Under the pieces are notes generated by a model, which ran no database searches, was not told the DNA's origin, and worked only from the letters and a program-made list of their open reading frames with translations. DNA of 64,000 nt from Salvia splendens (Eukaryota > Streptophyta > Magnoliopsida > Lamiales > Lamiaceae): NCBI RefSeq assembly GCF_004379255.2, contig NC_056032.1, forward strand, positions 32,151,322 through 32,215,321, in the 5' to 3' direction. The position numbers and the translations under genes were made by a program. This document shows positions 1 through 11,896 of the stretch, piece after piece (the first letter of the stretch is position 1; the number at the start of each line of letters is the position of its first letter).

Positions 1-2125
1 GATCCCACGAAGATGGACGCATAAGAAAGCATCTAGAGACTTTGGTTTAGAAAACGGCTGCTGCCACGCAAATTTGGGTTGAGGTATAACTACGGCTAGA
101 CCTAGGCACAAAATCAAACACTAGACCTAGGAAACTGTAAACGTCATGCTGAGATAGAACATCCTTAGGGGTACGTAATTTTAAACTAACTTCCTAGACC
201 GAGCAATAATTACCAACTATAGCTAAACAGAACGCAAATAAAAGTGAGGACCAACTCCTAGAAATAGCAAGTACGGAAGAAAAGCTGCAACTAACTAACT
301 AAGGATTTAACTAACAGCAACATGCATCTCATCGGCTAAATCAAATAGGAATATGAAGAAAACAGAGCACATACCCAGATTCGAACAGAATATAGAAGTT
401 CGGACGTCGGAAACTTGCGACTAGCAGGAAATAAAACAGATCTACATATACTAGACGGAATGAAATGAACACACGAAAACTAGGCATGAATCACGATCAC
501 TCTGTTTCAGCTTCAACGCCGGATGCTTAATCCACTCCGGATCCAAGCAATCCGGTCCCAGCAACAACCAGAATCAACTCCATGATTCTCGATTCAACAG
601 ATCTGCTCCTATCAACACTAGATTCCAACGAGTCTATTCAAACTCAGCAACCAACACGAAAATCAAACATCCAATTCAACATTCACAACTAGCTCAAGAT
701 AAATGACATCCATAATCGAAATCAACAGCAACTCAAATATGGAAAACAGAAATTTCATAAACAACGGAAATTCAACAGCACACAGGGCCGAGCTTCGAAC
801 GGCGAAGCTCGGTGAAATTCACGACAGTAAAGTAAAATGAAAACGATTAAATTGTTTCTTCGCCCTCTGTAAGGAAGGTGTTACCCACTACTGACTAGCA
901 AAATAAACCCGAGAACACCCCCCGATTTCCTGATTAAACCCGAAGTATGTAGAAGTGAGTGAGCTAGAGCTGCAATCTGATCATAAGGCATCCACCGAGA
1001 AGGTCCCCTCTGATTGCATGCTTTATATAGGTGTGGACATAATCTTCTAGAAGCCTTCGTAGAAATCTCCATTCTACCCTTCAGCCCCTTTATTTCCTCC
1101 GTCTTGTAATTTTTCTTCAAATTGCTCACTTATTCGCCAGTTTCCTTGGACCATGCAATTGTCCTTCTCTATTCTTGGATCTGGCGAAAACCTTCTGCAT
1201 ACCTGGCTTAAAACATGTGTTAGACCCCGCAAATGAATGAGTTTCACCCCTATATCTATGCATGAAATTAGCCTTATCAGTGATCCACAGTGACACGACT
1301 TTTTGCACGAGAAGAGCCGACGCCCAGGGCACGAGAGCATAAGAGGGGCAAATGTTGAAAAGGAAGACGAGGAATGATGCTATAAGGGAATAGCACAAGA
1401 TAGATCCTCACTGTGGCTAAGCCACTCGATTAGATCCGAAAGAGAATATCGATCCCATCACGTTTCGTGAGACCCTATAGAAACGTTAGATTTGAGGTGT
1501 GAACTTAGTTGATGACGTTAGATCACACAGTATAGTGGCTCTAGTTGAGGATCCCTTTGACTTAGATTCTCATGCATCGCTCTTTATGCTACGTTTTCCT
1601 GTGAGAACTTCTTTCAACTCGAGATATACCCTTGTGTAGATGGCTTGTCGACGATTTACCTCACGGAAGCGGGTCAGGATGGGTGCTAGCCCCGCAGAGT
1701 ATGTACGAGCTTACCAGACTTACTAGAGGTGTTATGGTGACTCACTAGGGGAGTTTCTGGTGCATTTTCAGTGCCTATGGTGGGATGCAGTCTTTTATGG
1801 CAACGTCACTGGATACGACGGTATAGTCCGTCTTCTGAGCCTTTGTGCAAATTCTCAAGTTCTTCCCCTTTTCTTTCCCCGCTTCTTTAATCCCTCCTAT
1901 TAGTCGCGGTTTACCCGCTTTCGCTATCCTTAGCAAAATGCGATCGTGGCAACAGTTTCGTTTATGTCCATTTATTTTAGTTGGACACCAATATTAGACA
2001 CCAAGACCAAAGACGTTTTCCAAATATCGGGTGGTGTATTTAGAAATAAATTAGTGTCCTTAAGTGACTAAAACAAACATCTTTAGATATTTTTATTATA
2101 GTGAACACACGACTATTTTTAAATA
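1..2125 (-). other. Unidentified region, possibly LTR or leader of a large retroelement
   Basis: I see no host gene here. Read on the minus strand, a TATA-like CTATATAAAG (1021-1030) is followed by about 1 kb of T-rich, non-coding sequence running off the window edge. That is the layout of an LTR promoter followed by R-U5 or a leader. No terminal TG/CA pair, primer-binding site or target duplication can be recognised, so the identity is an inference. Minus-strand open frames at 1074-1398 resemble no family I know. Bases 1400-2125 are unique-looking with nothing recognisable. Confidence 0.25.
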
Positions 2126-2129
2126 TTTG

Positions 2130-3245
2130 GATTGTCAGGTTAGGCGGGCTGACCCGTTCGGGTTATTGGTCGGCCCGTCGGGTTGAAGGCTTCTGCACAT
2201 CGAGCAGTTTTTGTGACGGTCATAACTTTCTCTACAAAGCTCCGATTGAGGCGTGCAATATATCCACGTGAAGCTCTTTCGAAGACGAAGAGAATGATAT
2301 GCATTAGGGGTTTATCAGACTTCAAAATCGCGAGAAACATTGACTCAAACAAGGCTGTTGCACATCCACATATTTTGTGTACATTTTCTAATCCATTTTC
2401 TATCATTTCTCAACAAATATGCAAACATACCAAAATATGAAAATATAATCAAAATCATCCAAGACAACCCTCTAAAACCATGCAAAATCCAAATAAGTCA
2501 ACCGACTATATAAGATCACGAAAAGTCACTATGTGATTAATGGATTCATAAATACTCGTATATAAAAGCTTTCTTTTAGTATATTTCCAGTATAATAGTG
2601 CAAAGTGTTTTTGCGCCGCTTCGTCATTGAATTATGCGTATTAAAACAAAGATAAATTATTATTTGACTTATTTACAGCTGAAATAAATTAAATTTGACT
2701 AATCATAATTCACGAAAACTTAAAGTTACTCCAATTAGCTAGCATCTTGATAATTCACTCTTTAACAATTCAAAATATTTTTGTTACATCTACGATGCAC
2801 CTCTCACGTTATGAAAATTTTATTCAATTTTCTACGAATTGATTTATGTTTGAATTTTAAAACAAAGTGTTGATTTATGTTTTAAATACATAAATATAAA
2901 CATACTATTGATAGATATTTTATAAATAATTATGTAATAAATAAGTTATTTAAATTTAAATAACTTAATCTTTTTTAAAAATATTAAAGAAAATTAAAAA
3001 CACACATTTCATTGTTGAATGATTAATTAAAAATATGTATATAATTAAAGAAAATTTAAAATACGTATTATTTTTTTGAAAATATGAAAAGAATTAAAAA
3101 TACGCATTGGCCCGAATAACCTGGTGGGTTAGCCCGAAACCCGAAGGATTAGGGTCGAACTTTTATAACCCGAAAAAATCATAACCCAAATAGCCCGTAC
3201 CCAAATGACCCGACAACTCGAACGAGTCCCGATTGACATCCCTAC
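2130..3245. mobile_element. Probable non-autonomous hAT-like element, degraded
   Basis: The right end carries clustered CCCGAA/ACCCG motifs and finishes in CGATTGACATCCCTA. Its reverse complement, TAGGGATGTCAATCG, resembles the termini of many plant hAT elements. The left side (about 2133-2190) has similar GGCGGGCTGACCCG and CGGCCCGTCGGGTT motifs, but the terminal repeat is too diverged to fix the boundary. The interior (2450-3100) is very AT-rich and non-coding. No transposase is seen, and no target duplication could be confirmed. Confidence 0.3.
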
Positions 3246-3741
3246 TTCTTCATATGAAGAAATACAGAACCCGTCGTCTCTCTCTATGGTTCTTGTTTCC
3301 GTCATTTCCTCTTCATCGGGCAACATGTATGTTTCTTCCCCCAACAAATACATAAATAAGAAGGGGTGTTTTGCAATTTTTCACAAATTATGCAGTAGCT
3401 ACAGTGTTACCCCATATTTGGGTACCTGTTGTTCAAAAAACGCAAAATTAGGGGATTTGAGATGCGTTTTGGTGTAATTGGGGTTGTTTTTAACTAGAAA
3501 AATGGTTTTTTCAAGTATGGCTTCCAATTAATATAGTTAAACCCCTTAATTTTTGATAATGATAAAAATGACAAATTGTCCCAATTTTGGGAAAATTCGT
3601 CATCCCTATTTACATTTTGGAAACATTTAACTTACATTTAGTCTAAAATTTGTTAGACTTGAAGAAGAAGAAAGACAGTAGGCGAAGTATTTAGCAACAA
3701 CACCCAGAATCTACAGCGTAAAGCAGTACGAAACCCTGATT
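3246..3741 (+). promoter_or_regulatory. Upstream and 5'UTR region of the PI31-like gene
   Basis: This gene-free stretch lies between the repeat on its left and the start codon at 3742. Nothing codes here. The last 80 bp are purine-rich (GAAGAAGAAGAAAG at about 3661-3674) and probably lie in the 5' untranslated leader. I see no convincing TATA box at a fixed distance, so the transcription start cannot be placed. Confidence 0.3.
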
Positions 3742-5947
3742 ATGGCTACTGAGCAGTCGATTTTGGCGGTGATACGGGCGGCGCGGCCACAATTCCGCAC
3801 CGCCTTTGATAAGGCAGCGTACGCCGTCCACGCCTCCTTTGTTGCCACCGGATACGTCCTCCACGCCACCGGTCCTCCCGCTTTCACCGACGACGCTCTT
3901 TCCGTATCCTGCAAAGGTAATTTACGAGAATTTCACTATTTTAGGGTTTTTCCGATCGCTGATAAATTGAGAATGCTATTTTCCCCAATATCTATATGTT
4001 CAATTTGTTTTATGCTGCGGATGTGATTTCGTGCAGATGAAGTTGGGATGGATGGTTGGAACGATGTCGAAGATAATTATGCGTTCGTGTACTCGAACCC
4101 GGAGAAGGGTTCAAAAAAGGTGCTCGTGAAGTGCCTTGTGATGAATGATAAATTGATCGTTGATGTTCTCAAGGAAGGAGGCTCCGAGCCTCTGCATCTT
4201 GAACTGGAGTAAGTTGAACAAGTATAAGAGCTTTCATATTATCTTTGCTTAAAAATAAAGGGTTTTTCGAGGCGGTTTACTCATTAGTATATCGGTTTGT
4301 AGTGCTGGTGAGTATGTCCAAGAGGATGCTGGGAACAATTATGGTTCGCAGTTCAAGAATTTGGGGAAGCTGGTAGAGAATGTTAACAAGGAAGTTTTAA
4401 ACAAACTGGATGCTTCTTCGGCTTCTAGCTCCTCAGCGAAAAGCTCTAGGTACTCCAGTTATTTATGTTGTTTCATCATTGCTATTTACTTGGTTCTAAT
4501 GTAACTGTGGTAGTGGCCATGCCGGAGCATTGCTTGTTTAATTTGTGCTACACTTGGCATTTGTTTGAGTTGGTTGAATTCTGTTTGTCTGGTGGTTGTT
4601 GGTATATGTATTCCTTCTGTGCTGTTTTGCTTTGTCTGCATAATCTTACACTAGTTTATTATAGGCCTCATGTATCCGTTTCTTAGGTTGCTTTGTTATG
4701 TGAATTGTAGTACAGAGGCAAGTATAAGAGAAGAAAGAGATCGGCTCAGGGTAGGACCTGACACGGAAGACCCTTACATGCCCTTACATCCTGGGTAATT
4801 TTCCTGATCCCTTACTTAGATGTTCTAGCCTATATGATGTTCGGTGGTAGGATATTTGATAAGCACTTTGGTTAACCTCACACTGTCACTTCCCCCAATA
4901 TCTTTGAATGATCTGAATTACTTACTTTAGATCCTGCAGTGGACATTTTCAATATTCTTAAAGACCATATATAAGTGGCTCTCCTGATGCTACAGTAAAT
5001 GCACTCCACAGCAACAAGTAGTTCCGTAATTTTTTCTCTAAACGTACTTTAGGACAACCACTTTTACTTTTCATTTGCTTCAGTAGCAAGATAAAACTGA
5101 GTGCACTACAAAATGATAAATTTGATGCTGGTTACAAACTTACAATACTTACTAGACTACTGCATATGACTATGCAGATACGTTGTTCCCGCAATTCCTG
5201 GTTTTGGCGGCAGTGACCTCTTTCCTGGCCCAGGGGCTGGAATGTACCCATCCAGGTTTGATTATTCATTGCTATATTGAGATACTTTCGAGTTCTTATG
5301 CATGAAATTGAGTTGTGCATTTATTGGTAACATTCATTCCAACTTCTTGCAGGGGTGATTTTGGAGGTGGAAGCATGTTGGTGGGTATGTGTCCGGTGTC
5401 GATTGCAAGTCTAATTGGAAATAGCTTATTCTGCTGTCTTAACTTTTCATTGTTTGTTTGCAGGTCCCGATGATCCGAGGTTCTTTGGGGATCGAACTCG
5501 TGGCCCTGGATTTCCTGGTGGTCTACCGTGAGTATTGTCTCTCTCTCTCTGACAGATAGTAGTATGTATTCTTTGATGAGCTAACACGCGTATCTTCTGA
5601 ACAGAGGTGTACCCCCTGGTGCCCGCTTTGATCCTTATGGACCTCCTAATGTACCTGGATTTGAGCCTGGTCGATTTGCCAGGTAGTTTACAATGATTTC
5701 GTTGTCTAGTTGAGTAATGAGGAGTACATGTGATTAGCACGAATGCTTGTTTGATGGAGTCCAATTGTCCATGACTATATTTCACCGTAATTTTAATTTT
5801 TTTTTCTCTTGATTCTGTGACACAATGCACATTCCTAACACGCATGCTGCATATACTAACATGAATGTATCCAGAAATCCACCAAGATCTGGAGGAGGGT
5901 TACATCCAGACTTGGAGCACTTCCACAACGGCTCGGATTTTATATAG
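3742..5947 (+). CDS. Proteasome inhibitor/regulator PI31-like protein (PTRE1-like)
   Basis: The nine exons I derive are 3742-3916, 4037-4208, 4303-4449, 4711-4794, 5178-5255, 5353-5384, 5464-5527, 5605-5682 and 5875-5947. All introns are GT-AG and the sum is 903 nt, giving 300 aa with a clean TAG stop. The N-terminal half (about residues 5-165) begins ILAVIRAARPQFRTAFDKAA and fits the PI31 proteasome-regulator N domain. The second half is Pro/Gly-rich (GFGGSDLFPGPGAG, FGDRTRGPGFPGG, PGARFDPYGPP). The C-terminus, LHPDLEHFHNGSDFI, is the typical end of the plant family. PI31 proteins bind the 20S core; the Arabidopsis relative PTRE1 (At3g53970, from memory) is a positive proteasome regulator linked to auxin. 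Length matches the family. The start is the first ATG before the conserved block. Exon limits are inferred from reading frame and homology, without transcript data. Confidence 0.9.
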
Positions 5948-6870
5948 GAACAACAAGGCAAACAATACAGGAGAGAAATGGCACACATTACAGGAGAGAA
6001 TATATCATTTCTGCTTTAATCACATTAGTTTTTTTGTTATACCATCTAAATTTGAAGCATGCTGCCATATGTGGTATAGTATATAGCAATAAAATGGGTG
6101 CTTTTTGTTTAGTTGGTATTGTTGCTAGACACCAGTATAAAAAACAATTTCTGCTCTTGTTTGTTAGACTTGATTTTTAGTTTTGTTGTTCCCATTTATT
6201 TTCTACGTTGGTGTTTCTTGGAGAGTGAAGGCAGAGGGCCATTTTTCAAGATTTTGGCTTTTAAGTAACCATTATGATTTGTTTCGCTCTATCCTTTATT
6301 CTTGTATTGATATAGTAGAAAAATAGGATTCTTTACCAAATTTTAAGAGATAGTATTCGTACTTAATACTTTATGAAGATATTACTAATAGTATTTTATA
6401 GTATTATACTTATTATTTTTATCTTTTAAGTAGACTATGGCGGCCACATGCTATTTTGAATGAGTATTTGTATATAAATATGCATTTTTCTTGAAAAAGT
6501 TTTAAATCCAAATACATGAATTTTTATTCATCTGACTTTTTCTTAAAAGAAATTAGGAGCGAAATTGAAAGCAGTAGTAACAAATTAGGAGTAGAATTTA
6601 TGTGCATTAAAATGATATCGTTATTATGTTATTAACTTTTAACGGACTATTAATTTTTAAAGAATTTGCTCCGACGATTATATTGGCTTAAAATCGTAAA
6701 TTTTGGATCTCATCCAAATTTATTGTGTAATAGAGTTTGGGTATGCATGCTATAAATACTCTACATGACGGAGTTATGCAATAATTACCAGACAATGGAG
6801 AGATTTTTATTTTTCTTTGGAGATAATTAGTTATTTATTTTTTCCATAACATGGAGTACTCTTCATAGCT

Positions 6871-7053
6871 GATACTCCCACTTCTTCCGTTTGCCATCTA
6901 CTCATGCTTTATGCAATAAGGAGCGTGAGGAACTGAGGGAGAAAGTTAATAAAAATGTAAATGAAATGATTTAGTGAAATGAGATATGTAATTGACTAAT
7001 ATTTTAAAATGACAAAATAAGGTATTTAGTGGAGGATCAAGAGAGTACTACTG
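6871..7053. mobile_element. Degraded Stowaway-like MITE remnant
   Basis: The left edge (TACTCCCACTTCTTCCGTTTG) and right edge (GGATCAAGAGAGTA) resemble worn versions of the CTCCCTCCGTCC/GGACGGAGGGAG ends of intact MITEs elsewhere in this window. The interior (GTTAATAAAAATG, AATGAGATATG) is also of the type found in those MITEs. Too diverged for exact ends. Confidence 0.35.
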
Positions 7054-7172
7054 TACTAGACATGAATCGATTCGCCACTTTAAAAGGCGGGAGGGTTATC
7101 CATTCTTATATAGATAAGATGTAATTATTAGTAAGGGATAAAATTTGAAGAGTTTAACAAAGAGTATTATAC

Positions 7173-7228
7173 ATTTGATATTTGAAATATAAATTCTTGC
7201 ATTTGATATTTGAAATATAAATTCTTGC
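7173..7228. repeat. Two perfect tandem copies of a 28-bp unit
   Basis: The unit ATTTGATATTTGAAATATAA plus ATTCTTGC occurs twice head to tail (7173-7200, 7201-7228) with no mismatches, indicating a recent slippage or unequal-exchange duplication in non-coding DNA. Confidence 0.9.
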
Positions 7229-9996
7229 ATATAAATTAACGCTCTCAATAATGTGCACCAAGTAATCAGGGTTTACGGGCTTGTTAAAATTGGGAAATAA
7301 GTGCTGTTGATAAATATAAATGACATTCTGTATTAGAGGATTGAAAAGAAAAAAAATCAAGAGCAATCCCACGTTGCTCGTAAACGGGCCTAGATAGTTG
7401 GGCTATGGAGATTCTTTTACAACATTAATCATTTTACCCCCTTTTTTAAACTCTCTGATTCAATTAGATATATATCGAGACAATATTTTTAGGATTCAAT
7501 TTATTGATGAGGAATTTTTCACACATTTCACATAGAATGAATGTCTAACGATTTCATAAGAATTTTAATTAACATTGGTTGATGGGGGCTTTAGCCACCC
7601 TTGTTTCTGCTGGTGTATAAATTATTATAATTTCGTTGTATATAAATAAGTAGGGTTATCTTAGTTGTATAGAAAAAAAAACCTCCATTACAAAATCAAA
7701 TTATGAAATTCACTCTAGTACTCTATGTAAAATCTCGCTAAAAAGAAAATTGAAAAAATAAAAGGGAAAAATGCCAAAGTGGTCTTGTATCAGACTGCCT
7801 ATCTTCTTGTAGTCGGATCCCCAAACTTTTGGAATGCGCCAATTCTACTTGAGCGTCTGGGGTCTTAACCAAGACTTGTTTTATTTGATGATGCCATGTG
7901 AATGGCTAGAAACATGTGAAGTTTATGGCTAACCTAATAATGAAAGTTTCATAAGGGGATTGGATGAGACAAAAGATCTTCTTTCTAAAGAGATTTGATT
8001 TGGAACTGTAATATGTCCAAGGTTCACTATTGAAATAATTTCAGAGATTTTTCCTAACTTTGTCCGTGTCAACAAACAATTCGAAATAACTCGAACAGGT
8101 CTCAGTCAAACAGCAATGATTTAAAACATTTCTTTTTTACACTATTTCGAAAACCCAAGAACTCAATCATTACTTTTTGTCAGCCAATTAATGTGAGTTG
8201 TGAGGTACAACAATTATTAGGAAATAACCCTTTGGATCCAAGAGATATTTCATTGATTTCTGTCTTTTGACTTCAAAAAGAAAGGGATGACTGGAAATAT
8301 ATGTAGGGGAAACTCAAATAAAACACGTCTTTCCATGTACATAATCTGAACCATTAACTGTTTATGATTTATTGTAGTACTAATAATTTAGAAATTGTAC
8401 TATCACACAAATGAATTCAATGTGATATAGTTTTATGATTCTAGAAGAGGAAAATCGTCGTGATCTCATTTATAGTAAAAATTACAAGTAGTTCTACTTC
8501 TATATCTTTCTTCAAGTCCATGTGTTACCCCACACGACTAATCGGAGTGCCTTTGTTGTAGAAGATATGTGAGGGAAACATTTTTGCCCACATAGACTGA
8601 AATAGGACAGAGACCACCAGATTAAGATAAGGATTAGATTAAGATATTTATTGCCCCAATTCTGACAATAATGTTATTCCATCGACGGTGATTAAATAAT
8701 TTAGTTAATTTATGCGACATAGTACACATTATACGACACACATTACTATAACTCTTAATCATTCATTATGCATTATTATGATTAACATTATGTTTTCAAC
8801 AATACAATCAATTCTGACTCGCTTTGTAATTGCATGAATCTAAATTTGTGTGGTCCTAGAGTTATCAAATCAGTAATTTGGCCCTACATAGTAGAAATGA
8901 TGTAGACGTTACTTATCCATTTTAATGTATGAGTGGAGAAGTGAGAGCTAAACCATACATATTAATTGGTTTCGTTTGTTACGATTTATAAGCCAAGATC
9001 ATGATTGAGTTTATCTCCTGTAATCATGTTGTTTGCTTTACAAAATAATACTATATGTTTCCAAATATCTAACTTATACTATTATTTTGATTTTGAATCT
9101 TATCTGCCAAATAACCATTATAATATCTACCTTATTCTATCTTTACTATCAACCACATTCTTATCATATCCATTTTATTTTTATCCCATCTATCTAATAA
9201 CCTCGAAATGTAGATTTCTTTCGACTTAATTAATTGCTTAAAAAATAACTGCTTCTCCAAACCTCAAAAAAAATCTTTTGATAATTCTGCCACAATACTT
9301 GAAATGCAAGAGATGATTGGCATAAATTACATGAATTTTGAGCCTTTTATATTTTTCTTATAAACTTAAACACGTGATAACTTAAATTTTGACATTTATT
9401 GTGATGTTCTCACGATCTCATGTGGTAATGCGACGAGAATAAATCGCGACCAATTTTATACAAATAAAATCATAGTATAAGAACAGTAAAAGAATTAAAG
9501 TCATGCGCAAAATCAGAAACAATCTAAAAAAGTTCATGTATTATACAAAAACTCCTCACATACAAAGAGCATGCTCAAATATGAAAATTTTAAATAAATT
9601 GTTAATAAATTATGTTATTATATTATTAAAACGAATTAGTAGTATAGAGATTATCCTGGAGCATGGGCCATATACAAAGACATAACATGTGGACTAACAT
9701 AAAACAGACACTGCTCTAACCATAAACTCCCCTTCTTATTTATTGGTCTAAATATAATCTACTTACCGCTTCTTTCGTAGATTATCCATGTTACGACTAG
9801 TTATGATAATGGTCATGGTTTACACTAGTTACATTTTTTTTGTAGTTTCATTAAAATTTTAAGTTATATTTAATATTCCCCTTGTCCATGATTAAATGTT
9901 CTATATTTGATTAACACAGACTTTAAGAAATTGTTTGACTTTATATATAATAAAGTAAGTAGAAAAGTTAGTGAATGTGAGACTTACTTTTATATA

Positions 9997-10248
9997 CTCT
10001 CTCCGTCCTCCATTAAGAGTCTCATTTATGGGTGACACAGGTTTTAAGAAATGTTAAGCAAAGTGTGTGGAAAAACGTTAGTGGAATAGGAGTCTCACTT
10101 GTATATATTAGTTTTAAATGAAATGTGAGTGGAATGAGTTAGTGGAAGGTGAGACCCCATTACCATTTATGGTAAAAGTGAACCAATACTCCTATTCGCG
10201 GACGTACTAAAATGGAAAAACGGGACTCCTATTCGCGGACAGAGGGAG
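9997..10248. mobile_element. Stowaway-like MITE (Tc1/mariner type)
   Basis: Terminal inverted repeats CTCTCTCCGTCC (left) and GGACAGAGGGAG (right) are flanked by TA on both sides, matching the TA target duplication of Tc1/mariner elements. The interior has the usual non-coding GTGAGACC and CATTTATGG motifs. A further fragment of the same type, without a clear left end, continues to about 10390, ending GGCCGACGGATGGAGTA. Confidence 0.75.
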
Positions 10249-10390
10249 TATAGTGTTTGTTTTATAATAAATATGAGTGTAATGAGTTAGTGAAATGTAG
10301 GGACCACTATAGTAAAAGTGAAATGTGACATTTATTGGCGCACAGACGAAAAAGAAAATGAGACATTTAATGGCCGACGGATGGAGTACA

Positions 10391-11136
10391 TGTTTGAAGA
10401 AAAAATAGTACGTAGTAAATTTTGTATAGACTAAAATAATCTCAATAATATGTAGTATACACAAATTAAGAGTGAGAAATATGAAGGACAACTTAGTAAT
10501 TTTATTTTACTATCTTGGTTCAATTTTCAGAACAATATAACTACCAAAACCAAAATTGTAAGTTACCAAGTTGAAACATGAGCTAATGCGAAATTCTTCG
10601 AGCATAAAAATAACATGGGTATTCACTTAATCTAATATGAGTACGTACAAAACGCATGATTGATACAGATAAGAGTTTGTAACTTGAGTTAACATAGCTA
10701 CCAAACAGCTTCTTATTATATAACTCCATTTCATATAACAAGTCGGAACTAGATATAAATGAGGAACGAAAGAGAGAATGGACATCTAGTTCTTATATGA
10801 TCTGGATTGAGTTTTTTTTTTCCCTCTCACAATACCAATGATGGTTCAGACGAGTAACCAATATGTAGATATCTAAGTCAGAAACCACATTTTTCAAACA
10901 AACTCAAAAGTGACTTGTTTTCAATAATGGGAGGATACAAATAAAAGGGCCAAACCAATTTTCTTTGGATTGTTATCCAAAATCATAAGTACTTATTTAG
11001 CTCTTACCATGTTGTCGCAAATAAGCCCGAATCTATTAATACGATGCGTGAAAGTAATTATATCAATTATTATGAATAGAAGCTAGGTACTGATTTTCTT
11101 CATCATAAACTATAAATAATATATAGTGAGGGCAAG
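10391..11136. other. Gene-free AT-rich DNA, left flank of the Tat retrotransposon
   Basis: No gene, RNA gene or clear element is seen. The minus-strand open frame at 10207-10491 overlaps MITE sequence and is not considered a gene. The stretch ends at the TTAAA target site of the gypsy element. Confidence 0.6.
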
Positions 11137-11141
11137 TTAAA

Positions 11142-11820
11142 TGATGGAGTACGTACTAAACAAGCCCAACAGCAGCAAAGCCCATCAGCCTAAAACCCAA
11201 GAAAGAGTATCAGTTCGGCATGACTAAAGAGTATCAGTCCGGCATGACTAAAGAGTTCAGTTCGGCACAACCAAAGAGTTCGGCCCCAGCCTACAGCTCG
11301 GTAAAAGCCAACCAATCAAACTCTGCTCTCAGGTCGGCATCAAGCTCTACTCTCAGATCGGCAAAAGCTGCTCGGCAATAATTCAGCAGTTTGGTCTTAG
11401 TATTCGACCGAACTAGGAGATAGTGGACTCATGCAGGATCTCCACGACTTCCGTTACACCCACGATCTATTTAGTGGTGTCAAGCAGTCATTAACTCATG
11501 CAGGATAGTGGACCCATGCAAGGTCGCCACGATCTCCACGACATCCACTACCTAGCAAATGGTGCTGCATGCCACGATCTTGGTCCTTTGTATAAATAGA
11601 ACCTAGATCAGATAGATAGGGTTAGACTCTCTCGCTTTCTAGAGATAAAATACAAAATAGCAAGTCTGTATTGTAAGCTGTAAGAAAACAGATCAAGCAA
11701 TACAACTCTGCCCTCATTTCTTCCCGTGGACGTAGATTTACCTCAGTAAATCGAACCACGTAAAATCTCTGTGTCGTGATCAGCATTCTTCACTACCGTC
11801 GAAAATTCGCGGATCCATCA
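11142..11820 (+). repeat. 5' LTR of the Tat retrotransposon
   Basis: It starts TGATGG and ends CCATCA and is 679 bp. A TATA box (TATAAATAG, about 11591-11599) marks the likely U3 promoter, so R begins about 30 bp further on. The U3 half is rich in short repeated TCGGCA/GTTCGG motifs (AGTATCAGTTCGGCATGACT and near copies around 11205-11275), possible enhancer-like repeats. Confidence 0.96.
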
Positions 11821-11821
11821 C

Positions 11822-11837
11822 TGGCGCCGTCTGTGGG
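11822..11837 (+). other. Primer-binding site
   Basis: TGGCGCCGTCTGTGGG starts one base after the 5' LTR. The first nine or so bases match the complement of the 3' end of a plant tRNA-Asp (TGGCGCCGT...), with divergence after that, as is common in Tat-type elements. Assignment of the tRNA is from memory. Confidence 0.8.
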
Positions 11838-11896
11838 AAACAGAGAACCAAATTTGTGATAAAGCGAATTTTTGACCCTTTTTCCACCCCAAAAAA

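Larger units (their letters stand above)
5948..9994. other. 3'UTR followed by 4 kb of gene-free AT-rich DNA
   Basis: The first ~340 bp after the PI31 stop are probably its 3' untranslated region, with a poly(A)-signal-like AATAAAA near 6087. Beyond that I find no gene. A perfect 28-bp tandem duplication occupies 7173-7228. A diverged MITE-like remnant lies at about 6871-7053. The short open frames at 7154, 9005 and 9503 are AT-rich, lack recognisable domains, and are treated as chance. Confidence 0.6.

Noticed and set aside
5447..5988. Minus-strand open frames of 132 and 68 aa
   Set aside because: Antisense to well-supported PI31 exons.
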